Position numbers and translations under genes: made by a program | Shown: piece after piece, positions 42,748 through 52,175 of the stretch | How positions within the stretch are numbered: the stretch's first letter is position 1 | Layout: each line of letters starts with the position of its first letter | NCBI GenBank assembly: GCA_002320285.1 | Contig: DCKE01000026.1 | Location: 149,071 to 213,070 of the forward strand | Source of the DNA: Flavobacteriaceae bacterium UBA1682 | Lineage (GTDB): Bacteria; Bacteroidota; Bacteroidia; Flavobacteriales; Flavobacteriaceae | Length of the DNA stretch: 64,000 nt | Direction of reading: 5' to 3' | Notes under the pieces: model-generated | Told to the model about the DNA's origin: nothing | Databases searched by the model: none | Seen by the model: the letters and a program-made list of their open reading frames with translations, nothing else

Positions 42748-44529
42748 ATGACCTTATTACAATTATTAAAAAAAATTCGTCCATTTGTAAAGCCTTATCG
42801 GAAACTTGTTATCGCAACTTTAGCTTTGACTGCCGTGGGGTCTTTTGCTGTGCAAATCAATGCATTAATTTTAAGATATACCGTAGATACCATCAGTGAG
42901 TTGATGGTGACCAACCAGCCCTTGCAAAACGGCTTTCATTTATTGACGACCATTAGTATCGTTTTGCTGGTGAAAGAGGTGATTTATACCCTTATTCAAT
43001 TTGGACAAAAGTTCTACGGAGAAAAATTGCGAATATATATATCGCGTGATTTCTCTCAAGCCATAGTTGATCGCATTTTGACCTATCGAATGGCTTTTTA
43101 TACGTCTACGGAAAATGAAAGTGGAAAGTTACAGACTCGTATAGACATGGGGATAAGCAGTCTAACCCGTTTGGTTCAAAACTTCTTTATTGATATTATG
43201 CCGTTGTTTGCCAATGCTATAGTGGCTTTAATTTTTATCTTTCTCGCAAATGTATATGTGGGTTTGGTCAGTTTAGCTATAGTGCCAATATATTTTTATG
43301 TGAGCCAGCTGCAAGCGAATAAGCTCAGCGGTTTTAGAAGAACCATGCGAACTTTTAGAGAGACCAAAAACAACGGTATTATTTCATTAATCGATTCAAT
43401 CACCGTGATCAAATCCTTTGTACGAGAACCGTTGGAGGCAGAAAAGCATCTGGAAATCCAATACGATATGACCGAAAATCAACTGCAAACTCGTAAGATG
43501 AGCTTCTTATTTGATGGGATCAAAAGCTTTTTAGAGCAATTCGGTTTGGTGTTGATCATTATATTGACGGCCTATTTTGTGTTAAATGGTCAGATGACCA
43601 TTGGGGCTATTATGTTTCACGTCTTGTTGTTTAACAACGTCACTGCGCCTATTCGACAGTTACATCGAATTTATGATGAGATTAATGACGCGATGATTTA
43701 TTCTGAAAGTTTTTTCGAAATTTTAGAATCCGAACACGAGGTCGAAATCTCGGGTTCTTACGTTGCAAATAAGATCATCGGTCGTTTGGAACTGAGGGAC
43801 GTGTCTTTTGTCTATCCAAACGGTACAGAGGCGTTAAAAAATGTAAACATGATTATAGAGCCCAACGATACAACGGCACTAGTAGGGTTGAGTGGTGCAG
43901 GAAAGAGTACTATTATAAACTTATTGGACAAATTTTATGCGCCAACTCGCGGTCAAATATTTTTAGATGGTGTCGATCTGGCAGACTACAACACTACAGA
44001 ACTGCGTAAGAATATTGGTTTGGTGTTGCAGAAAAATCATATTTTTAAAGGTACTATCGGTGAAAATATACAATATGGTAATCCCTTAGCCTCACAGGCA
44101 GAAATCGAAAAGGCCGCTAAACAAGCCTATATTCACGATCAGATTGTAGAGCTGCCACAGGGGTACGATTCCGAAGCGCGTTTGCTTTCTGGTGGTCAAC
44201 AGCAGCGAATAGCTATTGCGCGTTTATTCTTAAAAGACCCCGCCATCATATTTTTGGATGAACCCACGGCGAGTTTAGATGCCATTGCTACCGAGCAGAT
44301 CAAACAGAGTTTGGATGCTATAAAAAAAGACCGAACCGTGATTATAGTTTCGCATAGCATCTCACAAATTATAGATTCATCTCATATAGTGGTGATGGAG
44401 AAAGGCAGAGTAGTGGAAACGGGAACTCATGATTCTCTGTATGATGAGAAAGGTACCTACTACGATATTTTCACAGCTATGGCCAACAGCCTAAATATCG
44501 AAAAAATTACCCAATCGATGAATAGCTAG
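42748..44529 (+). CDS. ABC transporter, fused permease and ATPase (MsbA/exporter type)
   Basis: A 593-residue half-transporter. Six transmembrane helices occupy residues 15-310; the nucleotide-binding domain follows with Walker A GLSGAGKST (about 378-386), Q-loop LVLQKNH, signature LSGGQQQRIAIAR (about 480) and Walker B IIFLDEPTASLD, with the switch His in IVSHS. It would work as a homodimeric exporter of lipids or drugs in the inner membrane. Single gene, convergent with the MscS-like gene. Confidence 0.93.
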   Translation: MTLLQLLKKIRPFVKPYRKLVIATLALTAVGSFAVQINALILRYTVDTISELMVTNQPLQNGFHLLTTISIVLLVKEVIYTLIQFGQKFYGEKLRIYISRDFSQAIVDRILTYRMAFYTSTENESGKLQTRIDMGISSLTRLVQNFFIDIMPLFANAIVALIFIFLANVYVGLVSLAIVPIYFYVSQLQANKLSGFRRTMRTFRETKNNGIISLIDSITVIKSFVREPLEAEKHLEIQYDMTENQLQTRKMSFLFDGIKSFLEQFGLVLIIILTAYFVLNGQMTIGAIMFHVLLFNNVTAPIRQLHRIYDEINDAMIYSESFFEILESEHEVEISGSYVANKIIGRLELRDVSFVYPNGTEALKNVNMIIEPNDTTALVGLSGAGKSTIINLLDKFYAPTRGQIFLDGVDLADYNTTELRKNIGLVLQKNHIFKGTIGENIQYGNPLASQAEIEKAAKQAYIHDQIVELPQGYDSEARLLSGGQQQRIAIARLFLKDPAIIFLDEPTASLDAIATEQIKQSLDAIKKDRTVIIVSHSISQIIDSSHIVVMEKGRVVETGTHDSLYDEKGTYYDIFTAMANSLNIEKITQSMNS

Positions 44530-44563
44530 TACGGATATTCCTACGGGCTTATAAATCACCCAT

Positions 44564-46381
44564 TTACTTTTGCTGGTATTCTTGTGGGAATATCGGACTA
44601 TTTCCATCTCTTTGCGCCACATAATGTGGTGATAGCAACTCAATGCCTTTTTCATTAAAGACTTCTTGAATGTTTTTGTGTAGCGTAGACAGTATACCCG
44701 CTTTTTTAGTAACCTCTTTAATGTAGATATTGATTTCATAGGTGATGTAAAAATCATCATGTGAAGTTTGGAAAACGAAGGGTTTAGGTTCGGATAGCAC
44801 CAAGGGGGTTCTCAGCGCTGCATCGATGAGGGTTTGTTGTGCTTCGGTCCAACTGAGTTCGTAACCGATACCCACCTTAGTAGAAATAATCAGTCCTTCT
44901 TCTTGACCTTGAGCGTAAACGGAATAGTTGGTGGTATTTCCCGATAGTACCGTCGAATTTGGAATGGTGATTTCTTCGTTTTTGGTCGTTTTTAAGCGGG
45001 TTACTAACATGTTTTTTTCGATAACTACACCCGTCATATCGCCAATTTTAATTTGATCACCAATTTTAAATGGACGCATATACGTAATAACGAGTCCAGC
45101 AACCATATTGGAAATCGCAGAGGAGGAACCCAATGAAAATAGTATACCCATAAATACGGATACTCCTTTAAAAATAGGAGAGTCTGAGCCCGGCAAATGC
45201 GGAAACATCAAGATAAACATAAAGGCGAAAAGCAAGATCTTAACCAAACTAAAAGTAGGCATTGCCCAATCTTTATGAAAACCGGAAATCTCCAATTTAC
45301 CCAATTCAATTTCGGTAAAAATATATTTGACTAATCGGATAAAATATTTCATCACAAAATAGATCACCAGTATACTGAATAAATTGGGTAAATAATTAAA
45401 AATTGCGCTAAAGATAGATTTAAAGGGCAACCAAATATATCCAAACAGTACTTCACCCCAGGTTTGCGTAAACGGAAAAATACTAAATACCAATGGGATT
45501 GCTAAGTAGAATAAAAGCAAGATAAAAAAAGTCTTTACTCCTTTTAGGACTACGAGAGCAACATTTAATTTTTGTGCAGAAGTGAGGAAAACATAGTTTT
45601 TATAGGTTAGATTTTCTAACCAATGTTTTTTCTGTGCAATTAAAACATTGCGCAATCGAGTGTGTAATTTATTGATTCCAACGAGCAATAATGCAAATAC
45701 GACAACGACTAATAACACGAGACCAATTCTTATCAGCAATTTTTCAATACTGTTTTCTGCTTTTTGTTTGAGTATGGTGTTTTTTAGAATGCTTACATAG
45801 GTGTCGGCCAGTTCTTGTTTGGTTTGATCAAACCATAAGGCATCTAAATCAGAAACGCTCATGATGACTAAGTTGTCGTAGGTAATATCTAAAGAGTTCT
45901 CCCAGGGCTGTGCAACGATTTTTTCAGCATCGAAAAAGTCGTCCTGATACAATGCCTTAACTTTTTCGGTTATGTTTTTGGCTCGTTCTTGAGGAACTAA
46001 GGCACCAACTTTGGTATAGACATTAAATAGGGTGTCTCTCAATAATATAACCGGATGCCCTTTTTCAGTCTGTTTTAAACGTTCTATTTTTGCCCTAGAT
46101 TTTGTTTTGGATTCTAACTCCGTGGCTTCAATTTTTTTTAATTCCTCTAAAAGTTTATCTCTTTTTAGTTTTTCACTTTCCTTGACATGACTAATCTGCT
46201 CGAGCAATTCCATCTTACGCAACGAGTCAACGTACTGGCTTTGTTGTGTTTTCAGTAATAGTTGTTGCAATTGTTCAACTTGTTTAAGTTGCTCTTGTTG
46301 TTGTATAGAATCGGTGTCCTGCGAATGACTTAGCTGCGGTAGGAGCGATAAAATGAATAAAAACAGAATTTTTGCTTTCAT
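44564..46381 (-). CDS. MscS-family mechanosensitive channel with long N-terminal coiled coil
   Basis: A 605-residue membrane protein. A signal peptide (ILFLFILSLLPQLSHSQ) precedes a Gln/Glu/Lys-rich coiled coil (about residues 20-110) and a periplasmic domain. About five transmembrane segments follow, then the MscS core: LGSSSAISNMVAGLVITYMRPFKIGDQIKIG, GVVIEKNMLVTRLKT and PNSTVLSGNTTNYS. It is much longer than E. coli MscS (286) and resembles multi-domain MscK/YnaI-like channels that release solutes on hypo-osmotic shock. The frame opens with TTG at 46390; the ATG at 46381 (MKAKILF) is preferred. Confidence 0.88.
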   Translation of the reverse strand: MKAKILFLFILSLLPQLSHSQDTDSIQQQEQLKQVEQLQQLLLKTQQSQYVDSLRKMELLEQISHVKESEKLKRDKLLEELKKIEATELESKTKSRAKIERLKQTEKGHPVILLRDTLFNVYTKVGALVPQERAKNITEKVKALYQDDFFDAEKIVAQPWENSLDITYDNLVIMSVSDLDALWFDQTKQELADTYVSILKNTILKQKAENSIEKLLIRIGLVLLVVVVFALLLVGINKLHTRLRNVLIAQKKHWLENLTYKNYVFLTSAQKLNVALVVLKGVKTFFILLLFYLAIPLVFSIFPFTQTWGEVLFGYIWLPFKSIFSAIFNYLPNLFSILVIYFVMKYFIRLVKYIFTEIELGKLEISGFHKDWAMPTFSLVKILLFAFMFILMFPHLPGSDSPIFKGVSVFMGILFSLGSSSAISNMVAGLVITYMRPFKIGDQIKIGDMTGVVIEKNMLVTRLKTTKNEEITIPNSTVLSGNTTNYSVYAQGQEEGLIISTKVGIGYELSWTEAQQTLIDAALRTPLVLSEPKPFVFQTSHDDFYITYEINIYIKEVTKKAGILSTLHKNIQEVFNEKGIELLSPHYVAQRDGNSPIFPQEYQQK

Positions 46382-46967
46382 CGTGTACAAGTGTCTTTTA
46401 GTTTTAATAGGAATCTTGGATGGACTATATTTTATATAATAATAGTAAATATTATTAAGATAGCCGATATTTTTTATAATTTATGTTTTTTAATACTGTT
46501 TCACAAGATACAACCTTCTTATGAAATCAAATTCATGTTTATGAAATTGTTTTTAACTTTTTTTTAACTTTAAAACTGTAAGAAAATTTCAAAAATTCAG
46601 TCTTTAATAATAGAGATCAATCTTATTGCGATTGCTACTTCTTAAATTTAAAAAAGGTACTTGCGGCTAAATTTGTGGTAAGTTATAGTGTCTAATAATT
46701 ATTGGTTAGTTTAAGAGTTTCTATATTTCAGTGCCATATCGCAAGTGCCTGTTTTTTAAGAATAGTGTTTTTTAGACTGAATCGGAGCTGTTTACGATTT
46801 AAATATAAGCATTAATGCTTTAAGATTTTTTTGCCAGACATCGTTTAAAATTATTATTAATAAGCGGATAAAACATGTCGTGTTCTGGTGAGAGAGTTAT
46901 ACCAATTGATTTGTAGAAGTGGTCGTTGGTATAATTATTAACTGTTTTTTCTTAGAGTTATTTAATG
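46382..46967. other. Intergenic region with a widely spaced inverted repeat
   Basis: 585 bp without a gene. GGTACTTGCG (46656-46665) and CGCAAGTGCC (46740-46749) can pair with one G-U, flanked by A6 on the left and T6 on the right, closing a 74-nt loop. A TAAATTTG (-7 like) lies inside at 46668-46675. This could be a structured RNA or a relic of a mobile element; neither is shown. Confidence 0.45.
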
Positions 46968-46999
46968 AAAGAGGCAACCTTTGGGGTTGCCTCTTTTTA
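46968..46999. terminator. Bidirectional terminator
   Basis: AAAGAGGCAACC and GGTTGCCTCTTT form a perfect 12-bp stem with T runs on both strands. On the minus strand it ends the proline dehydrogenase transcript. Confidence 0.9.
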
Positions 47000-47028
47000 T
47001 GATATTAAACTTAGCACTTTTTGATGGA

Positions 47029-48201
47029 CTAAGCGTTTTTACGTCTTTTAATTTCGGTTTCAATTAGAGATAGTTCTCTGTTGGTTTGGCCGGCTACGGA
47101 GGTGTTTTCTTCAGCACGTCGAATCAAATAAGGCATAACTTCATTGACTGGGCCAAAAGGTAAGTACTTTGCGACATTATAATCGTGATCAGCTAAGTTA
47201 TAGCTAATATTGTCACTCATACCATACAATTGACCAAACCACATTCTAGTGTCGTTATGACGGATGTTGTGTTTCGTCATCAACTCCATCAACATATATG
47301 AGCTACTTTCATTATGAGTTCCAGCAAATAATGCCATGGTGTCCAAGTTTTCTAACATATAGGTCACTGCAGCATCAAAATTGATATCGGTAGCTGTTTT
47401 GTCCACACAAATAGGAGAGGTGTAACCATGATCTAAAGCTCTACTTCTTTCGATTTCCATATAAGCACCACGTACTACTTTTAATCCAACGTAGAAACTT
47501 TCATTCTTCGCTGTTTCGTGCAATTTTTTCAGAAAGTCCAAACGATCCCAACGATACATTTGTACCGTATTGAAAATGATCGCTTTTTCTTTATTGTATT
47601 TGCGCATCATCTCGAGGACAATATCGTCAGCGGCATCTTGCATCCAGCTGTGTTCAGCATCAATCAATAAGAATACATCTTTTTCGAAGGCATCTTTACA
47701 GGCGATTTCAAATCGTTCCAATATGCGATCCCATTCTTGCTGCTCACTTTTGGTAAAGGGAAGTTTCTCACCTTTTTTCTCAAAAAGAAAAAATCGACCA
47801 AAACCAGTTGGTTTAAAAACGGCAAAGGGGATAGCTTGATGGCGATCTTTGGCAAATGCTATGGTTTTTAACGTCATGTTTAACGCAGCGTCAAATTGCT
47901 CCTCTGTTTCTTTTCCTTCCACAGAATAGTCCAATACAGATGAAACACCTTTGCTATACATTCTATCAACTACTTTTAAACAGTCGTTCTCACTGATTCC
48001 ACCACAAAAATGGTCGAATACTGTGGCGCGTATAAGGCCTTGAACCGGTAAATGGGTTTTAATTGCAAAATTAGCCAGGCTAGAACCGATTTTTACCAAT
48101 GCTCTGTTGCTGATCATTTTAAAGAGAAAGTGTGCTCTTTTAAGTTCCTTGTTATTTTTTAAAATAAAGGCAACCTCTGTATTATTGAATATTTTTTCCA
48201 T
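47029..48201 (-). CDS. Proline dehydrogenase
   Basis: A 390-residue FAD-dependent proline dehydrogenase (PRODH-only, not the bifunctional PutA). Motifs include VDRMYSKGVSSVLDYSVEG, FKPTGFGRF, DAEHSWMQDAAD, GLKVVRGAYMEIERSRA, FAGTHNES and FGQLYGMSDNISY, with the YLPFGPVNEVMPYLIRRAEENTS C-terminus that forms the proline site (RRxxE). It oxidises L-proline to pyrroline-5-carboxylate and passes electrons to quinone. A longer frame opens at 48225 but lies on the -7 element, so the ATG at 48201 (MEKIFNNTEVAF) is chosen. Divergent from aroB. Confidence 0.93.
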   Translation of the reverse strand: MEKIFNNTEVAFILKNNKELKRAHFLFKMISNRALVKIGSSLANFAIKTHLPVQGLIRATVFDHFCGGISENDCLKVVDRMYSKGVSSVLDYSVEGKETEEQFDAALNMTLKTIAFAKDRHQAIPFAVFKPTGFGRFFLFEKKGEKLPFTKSEQQEWDRILERFEIACKDAFEKDVFLLIDAEHSWMQDAADDIVLEMMRKYNKEKAIIFNTVQMYRWDRLDFLKKLHETAKNESFYVGLKVVRGAYMEIERSRALDHGYTSPICVDKTATDINFDAAVTYMLENLDTMALFAGTHNESSSYMLMELMTKHNIRHNDTRMWFGQLYGMSDNISYNLADHDYNVAKYLPFGPVNEVMPYLIRRAEENTSVAGQTNRELSLIETEIKRRKNA

Positions 48202-48222
48202 TCTAAAAATAAAATATTCCAG

Positions 48223-48230
48223 CAAAGATA
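48223..48230 (-). promoter_or_regulatory. Proline dehydrogenase -7 promoter element
   Basis: TATCTTTG on the minus strand; the predicted transcription start near 48218 lies between the rejected upstream codon and the chosen ATG at 48201. Confidence 0.6.
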
Positions 48231-48292
48231 AACACTCAGGGTCATATAATTGATAAAAAATGATTTATTTTGCAGTATAAAAAGGCTAATTA

Positions 48293-49360
48293 ATGAAAAA
48301 GATACATTCTGATCAGTATGACATTACTTTTGGGGTAGAAGCGTATGATTACTTAGGTGTTATGCTTAATGAACGGGCGTATTCTAAAATATTTTTAATT
48401 ACTGATACGGTATGTAATGCTGCCTGTGTTCCCCATTTTCTCGCTAATTTACCAACCAATGTTGCCTTTGAAATTATCGAAATAGAGACCGGCGAGGAAT
48501 TTAAAACCATGGAAACGGCTTATTCCGTCTGGCAAGCGCTAGGGGAGTTAAAAGCAGATCGCAAAAGTATTATTATCACCGTAGGTGGTGGTGTCATTAC
48601 AGATCTCGGTGGTTTTGTAGCAGCGCTGTTTAAGCGTGGAATTGATTGTATTAATGTACCTACTTCCTTACTGGCTATGGTTGATGCCTCTGTAGGCGGG
48701 AAAACGGGAATTGATTTGGATGGAATCAAAAATCAGTTGGGAACCTTTACCATGCCTCAAAACGTGTTAATTGATGTGCGCTTTCTGGAAACACTACCAG
48801 CAGAACAATTGAGATCCGGCTTGGCAGAAATGTTTAAACACGGTTTGATTTACGATCGCGAATATTGGGAAGTCTTACAGCATTTAAGCGAGTTGACTAC
48901 CGATGATTTAGAAGACTTAATATACCACTCCGTTGTTATTAAAAATCAAATTGTACAACAAGATCCCAAGGAACAAGGATTGCGAAAAATTCTCAATTTT
49001 GGACATACTCTAGGCCACGCTATCGAGAGTTATTTTCTTAATTCGGATACGCGAACCACCTTATTACATGGTGAAGCAGTCGCAATGGGAATGATTTTAG
49101 AGAGTTATTTGTCATGGAAAACCGGAAAACTATCCGAACAGGAATATTATTCGATTAAAACAGTTTTATTTGATACCTTTGCCCGTATAGATTTAGATTC
49201 CTTAGAAGTTGAAGCTTGTTTGGAATGGTTACAACACGATAAGAAAAACGCCTTGGGTATACCGCAATTTGTACTGTTAAATACAATTGGTGTTGCGGTT
49301 ATCGATCAAGTAGTCAGTAAGGATTTGATATTGAGATCTTTTGAGGATTATTTATCCTAA
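48293..49360 (+). CDS. aroB: 3-dehydroquinate synthase
   Basis: AroB, 355 residues, second step of the shikimate pathway (DAHP to 3-dehydroquinate; NAD and a divalent metal). Signatures: IITVGGGVITDLGGFVA, NVPTSLLAMVDASVGGKTGID, the metal ligands in ILNFGHTLGHAIE and LHGEAVAMGM. Length is normal for the family. It is divergent from proline dehydrogenase; a weak TTATTTTG lies just upstream. Confidence 0.96.
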   Translation: MKKIHSDQYDITFGVEAYDYLGVMLNERAYSKIFLITDTVCNAACVPHFLANLPTNVAFEIIEIETGEEFKTMETAYSVWQALGELKADRKSIIITVGGGVITDLGGFVAALFKRGIDCINVPTSLLAMVDASVGGKTGIDLDGIKNQLGTFTMPQNVLIDVRFLETLPAEQLRSGLAEMFKHGLIYDREYWEVLQHLSELTTDDLEDLIYHSVVIKNQIVQQDPKEQGLRKILNFGHTLGHAIESYFLNSDTRTTLLHGEAVAMGMILESYLSWKTGKLSEQEYYSIKTVLFDTFARIDLDSLEVEACLEWLQHDKKNALGIPQFVLLNTIGVAVIDQVVSKDLILRSFEDYLS

Positions 49361-49377
49361 TGGTTTTTTAATAATTT

Positions 49378-49412
49378 CTTTGGAAATTGCAGGTTTAATT
49401 TTTTTACATTTG
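49378..49412 (+). promoter_or_regulatory. Promoter of the speA leader/operon
   Basis: TACATTTG at 49405-49412 is a strong -7 element; TTTG occurs upstream at 49380-49383 with a slightly long spacer (about 21 bp). Transcription would start near 49418, leaving a leader of about 240 nt before speA. Confidence 0.6.
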
Positions 49413-49426
49413 CCCTCGTAAACGCT

Positions 49427-49597
49427 ATGGGAAATAAGTTTTTTTTTAGTGCAAAAGGCACACGTAGAAAGCGGATGTTTGTAAAAAAACATCAGGCTAA
49501 TTTTGTGTTTCACCTTCTCAGGTTATATAGGATGTTCTTAAACTCCTTTTTGTATAATGATAAATTGTCGATCGTATTTGCGAACATCCGAGTTTGA
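49427..49597 (+). CDS. Possible leader ORF of the speA operon (56 aa)
   Basis: A 56-codon frame, MGNKFFFSAKGTRRKRMFVK then KHQANFVFHLLRLYRMFLNS, ending IVFANIRV. It begins about 9 nt after the predicted transcription start and ends 64 nt before the speA ATG. It is rich in Arg, Lys and Phe. By analogy with Arg/ornithine-sensing leader peptides ahead of polyamine genes (such as SpeFL in enterobacteria) it could be regulatory. It shows no recognisable domain and may simply be chance coding in a leader RNA. Confidence 0.35.
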   Translation: MGNKFFFSAKGTRRKRMFVKKHQANFVFHLLRLYRMFLNSFLYNDKLSIVFANIRV

Positions 49598-49661
49598 AAA
49601 TTTTAGTATTCTTGGCTTTTTATTATATTATTAATTTTTCTAATAGTGATATTAAACAAAA

Positions 49662-51083
49662 ATGAACACAAAATATTCAGATTTAATCAATCAAACTTTT
49701 TATTTTCCACAAGAGGAATTTAAACTCAGCAACGATAACTTAACTTTCCACAACATCGATTTGATGAAATTAGTAGAACAATATGGTTCGCCATTGAAGT
49801 TTACTTATTTACCCAAAATCACTGCAAACATCAATCGAGCGAAGGGATGGTTTAGAAATGCAATGGAAAAAAATAATTATAATGCGAATTATTATTATTG
49901 CTATTGCACCAAAAGTTCTCATTTTCAATTTATTTTAAATGAGGCTTTTAAAAACAATATTCACGTAGAGACCTCTTCGGCTTTTGATGTAAATATTGTA
50001 GAAAGTTTATTGGCTACTGGAAAGATCACCAACGATACTTTTGTACTGTGCAACGGATTTAAAAGAGCACAATACATTGATAATATTGCGCATTTAATCA
50101 ATAATGGGCATAAGAACACCATTCCAATCTTAGATAATTACGAGGAACTAGACTTGCTTCAAGAAGCTATTGAAGGTAAATTTAAAATCGGAATTCGAAT
50201 TGCTTCGGAAGAAGAGCCTAAATTTGAATTTTATACTTCTCGTTTGGGTATTGGTTATAAAAACATAGTACCGTTTTACAGAAAACAAATTCAGGACAAC
50301 GATAGAGTAGAATTAAAGATGTTACATTTCTTTATAAACACGGGTATTCGTGATACATCTTACTATTGGAATGAATTGGTAAAATGTTTAAAAGTGTATA
50401 TATCTTTAAAAAAGGAATGCCCTACTTTAGACAGTTTGAATATTGGTGGAGGATTTCCTATAAAAAACTCTTTGGCATTTGAATACGACTATCAATATAT
50501 GGTTGATGAAATCATCAATCAAATCAAAATAGCGTGTGATGATGCTGGTGTTGCAGTACCGAATATTTTTACCGAATTTGGTTCTTTTACCGTAGGTGAA
50601 AGTGGTGGAGCGATTTACCAGATTTTATACCAAAAGCAACAAAATGATAGAGAAAAGTGGAACATGATTGATTCGTCTTTTATAACTACTTTACCAGATA
50701 CTTGGGCGATTAATAAAAGGTTTATTATGTTGCCTGTCAATCGCTGGAACGATTCGTATGAGCGTATCCTTTTAGGTGGATTGACATGCGATAGCGATGA
50801 TTACTACAATTCGGAACAAAATTTAAATGCCATTTATTTACCAAAATACAATAAGGAGAAACCGTTGTATATCGGTTTCTTTAATACGGGTGCTTATCAG
50901 GAGTCTATCAGCGGGCATGGAGGAATTCATCACTGTCTGATTCCACAACCGAAACACATTTTAATCGATAGAGATGAAAATGGTATCTTGGCGACCGAGG
51001 TATTCTCGGAACAACAAACAGCAGAACAGGTGTTGAGTATCTTGGGATATGATGTATCGTTGACATTTAAAAATAAAGAATAA
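49662..51083 (+). CDS. speA: Arginine decarboxylase (short, PLP-dependent)
   Basis: A 473-residue fold-III PLP decarboxylase, the compact type I associate with Bacteroidota rather than the 630-residue SpeA of enterobacteria. Features are YYCYCTKSSHFQF (PLP lysine region), HVETSSAFDVNIVESLL, LCNGFKRAQYI, LNIGGGFPIKN (phosphate loop), TEFGSFTVGESGG and GFFNTGAYQESISGHGG near the C-terminus. It makes agmatine from arginine, the first step of polyamine synthesis. The DHS-like gene follows 27 bp downstream, forming a polyamine operon. Confidence 0.93.
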   Translation: MNTKYSDLINQTFYFPQEEFKLSNDNLTFHNIDLMKLVEQYGSPLKFTYLPKITANINRAKGWFRNAMEKNNYNANYYYCYCTKSSHFQFILNEAFKNNIHVETSSAFDVNIVESLLATGKITNDTFVLCNGFKRAQYIDNIAHLINNGHKNTIPILDNYEELDLLQEAIEGKFKIGIRIASEEEPKFEFYTSRLGIGYKNIVPFYRKQIQDNDRVELKMLHFFINTGIRDTSYYWNELVKCLKVYISLKKECPTLDSLNIGGGFPIKNSLAFEYDYQYMVDEIINQIKIACDDAGVAVPNIFTEFGSFTVGESGGAIYQILYQKQQNDREKWNMIDSSFITTLPDTWAINKRFIMLPVNRWNDSYERILLGGLTCDSDDYYNSEQNLNAIYLPKYNKEKPLYIGFFNTGAYQESISGHGGIHHCLIPQPKHILIDRDENGILATEVFSEQQTAEQVLSILGYDVSLTFKNKE

Positions 51084-51110
51084 CTAATTAATTATAAAAA
51101 TACAAATACG

Positions 51111-52082
51111 ATGAGTAAAGGACCGATAAGTCAGTTTATTGAGAAGTATTATTTACACTTCAACGCAGCTACTGTTGTAGATGCAGCAAAATCTTATGAA
51201 GAGCAATTGCAAAAAGGCTCTAAAATGATGGTTAGTATGGCGGGTGCAATGAGTACTGCTGAGATAGGAAAAATATTTGCAGAAGTTATCCGTCAAGATA
51301 AGGTGCATATTATTTCTTGTACTGGGGCTAACTTGGAGGAAGATATCATGAATTTGGTTGCGCATTCTCATTATAAGAGAGTTCCGAATTACCGTGACTT
51401 AACACCACAAGATGAGTGGGATTTGATGGAAAAAGGGCTTAATCGTGTTACGGATACTTGTATTCCTGAAGAAGAAGCATTTAGACGTTTACAAAAACAT
51501 ATTTTCAAAATCTGGAAAGATGCAGAAGACAATGGAGAACGTTATTTTCCACATGAATTTATGTATAAAATGTTGCTTTCAGGATGTTTGGAAGAGTATT
51601 ATGAAATCGACATCAAAAACAGCTGGATGTATGCTGCTGCAGAGAAAAACCTACCGATTGTTGTACCAGGATGGGAAGACAGTACTATGGGGAATATCTT
51701 TGCTTCTTATGTAATTAAAGGAGAGTTAAAAGCATCTACGATGAAGTCTGGTATTGAATACATGACTTTCTTAGCGGATTGGTACCCTAAAAATTCTAGT
51801 AATGGAATTGGATTCTTCCAAATCGGTGGAGGAATTGCGGGTGATTTCCCAATTTGTGTAGTTCCTATGTTATATCAAGATTTGGAGCAAACTGAAACAC
51901 CTTTCTGGAGTTATTTCTGTCAGATCTCTGATTCTACAACGAGTTATGGATCTTATTCTGGAGCGATTCCTAATGAAAAGATTACATGGGGCAAATTGGA
52001 TATCAATACGCCAAAATTCATTATTGAGTCAGATGCTACCATTGTAGCACCTCTAGTTTTTGCTTATTTGCTTGATATGTAA
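51111..52082 (+). CDS. Deoxyhypusine-synthase-like protein
   Basis: A 323-residue member of the deoxyhypusine synthase family. The NAD-binding segments (MVSMAGAMSTAEIG, IISCTGANLEEDIM, GIGFFQIGGGIAGDFP) and the catalytic lysine in TWGKLDINTPKFIIESDATIV are conserved. Bacteria have no eIF5A/hypusine, and bacterial homologues are thought to act on spermidine/putrescine or agmatine (for example homospermidine synthesis). Its position directly after arginine decarboxylase supports a polyamine role; the exact reaction is not known from sequence. Confidence 0.9.
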   Translation: MSKGPISQFIEKYYLHFNAATVVDAAKSYEEQLQKGSKMMVSMAGAMSTAEIGKIFAEVIRQDKVHIISCTGANLEEDIMNLVAHSHYKRVPNYRDLTPQDEWDLMEKGLNRVTDTCIPEEEAFRRLQKHIFKIWKDAEDNGERYFPHEFMYKMLLSGCLEEYYEIDIKNSWMYAAAEKNLPIVVPGWEDSTMGNIFASYVIKGELKASTMKSGIEYMTFLADWYPKNSSNGIGFFQIGGGIAGDFPICVVPMLYQDLEQTETPFWSYFCQISDSTTSYGSYSGAIPNEKITWGKLDINTPKFIIESDATIVAPLVFAYLLDM

Positions 52083-52119
52083 TTAGTAATGATTTTATCT
52101 AAATTTAGTTATTTTTTTA

Positions 52120-52150
52120 TTTGATAATTTAATTTTGGGTATTACATTTG
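52120..52150 (+). promoter_or_regulatory. Promoter of the acidic 101-aa protein gene
   Basis: TTTG (52120-52123), a 19-bp spacer and TACATTTG (52143-52150) form one of the best promoters in the window, 26 bp before the ATG. Confidence 0.75.
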
Positions 52151-52175
52151 ACGTGAAATAAAGTAAGAAAAAAGA

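Noticed and set aside
46668..46675. TAAATTTG as a promoter for a small RNA
   Set aside because: It lies inside the loop of the inverted repeat, has no -33 box and drives no visible gene; noted only as part of the region.
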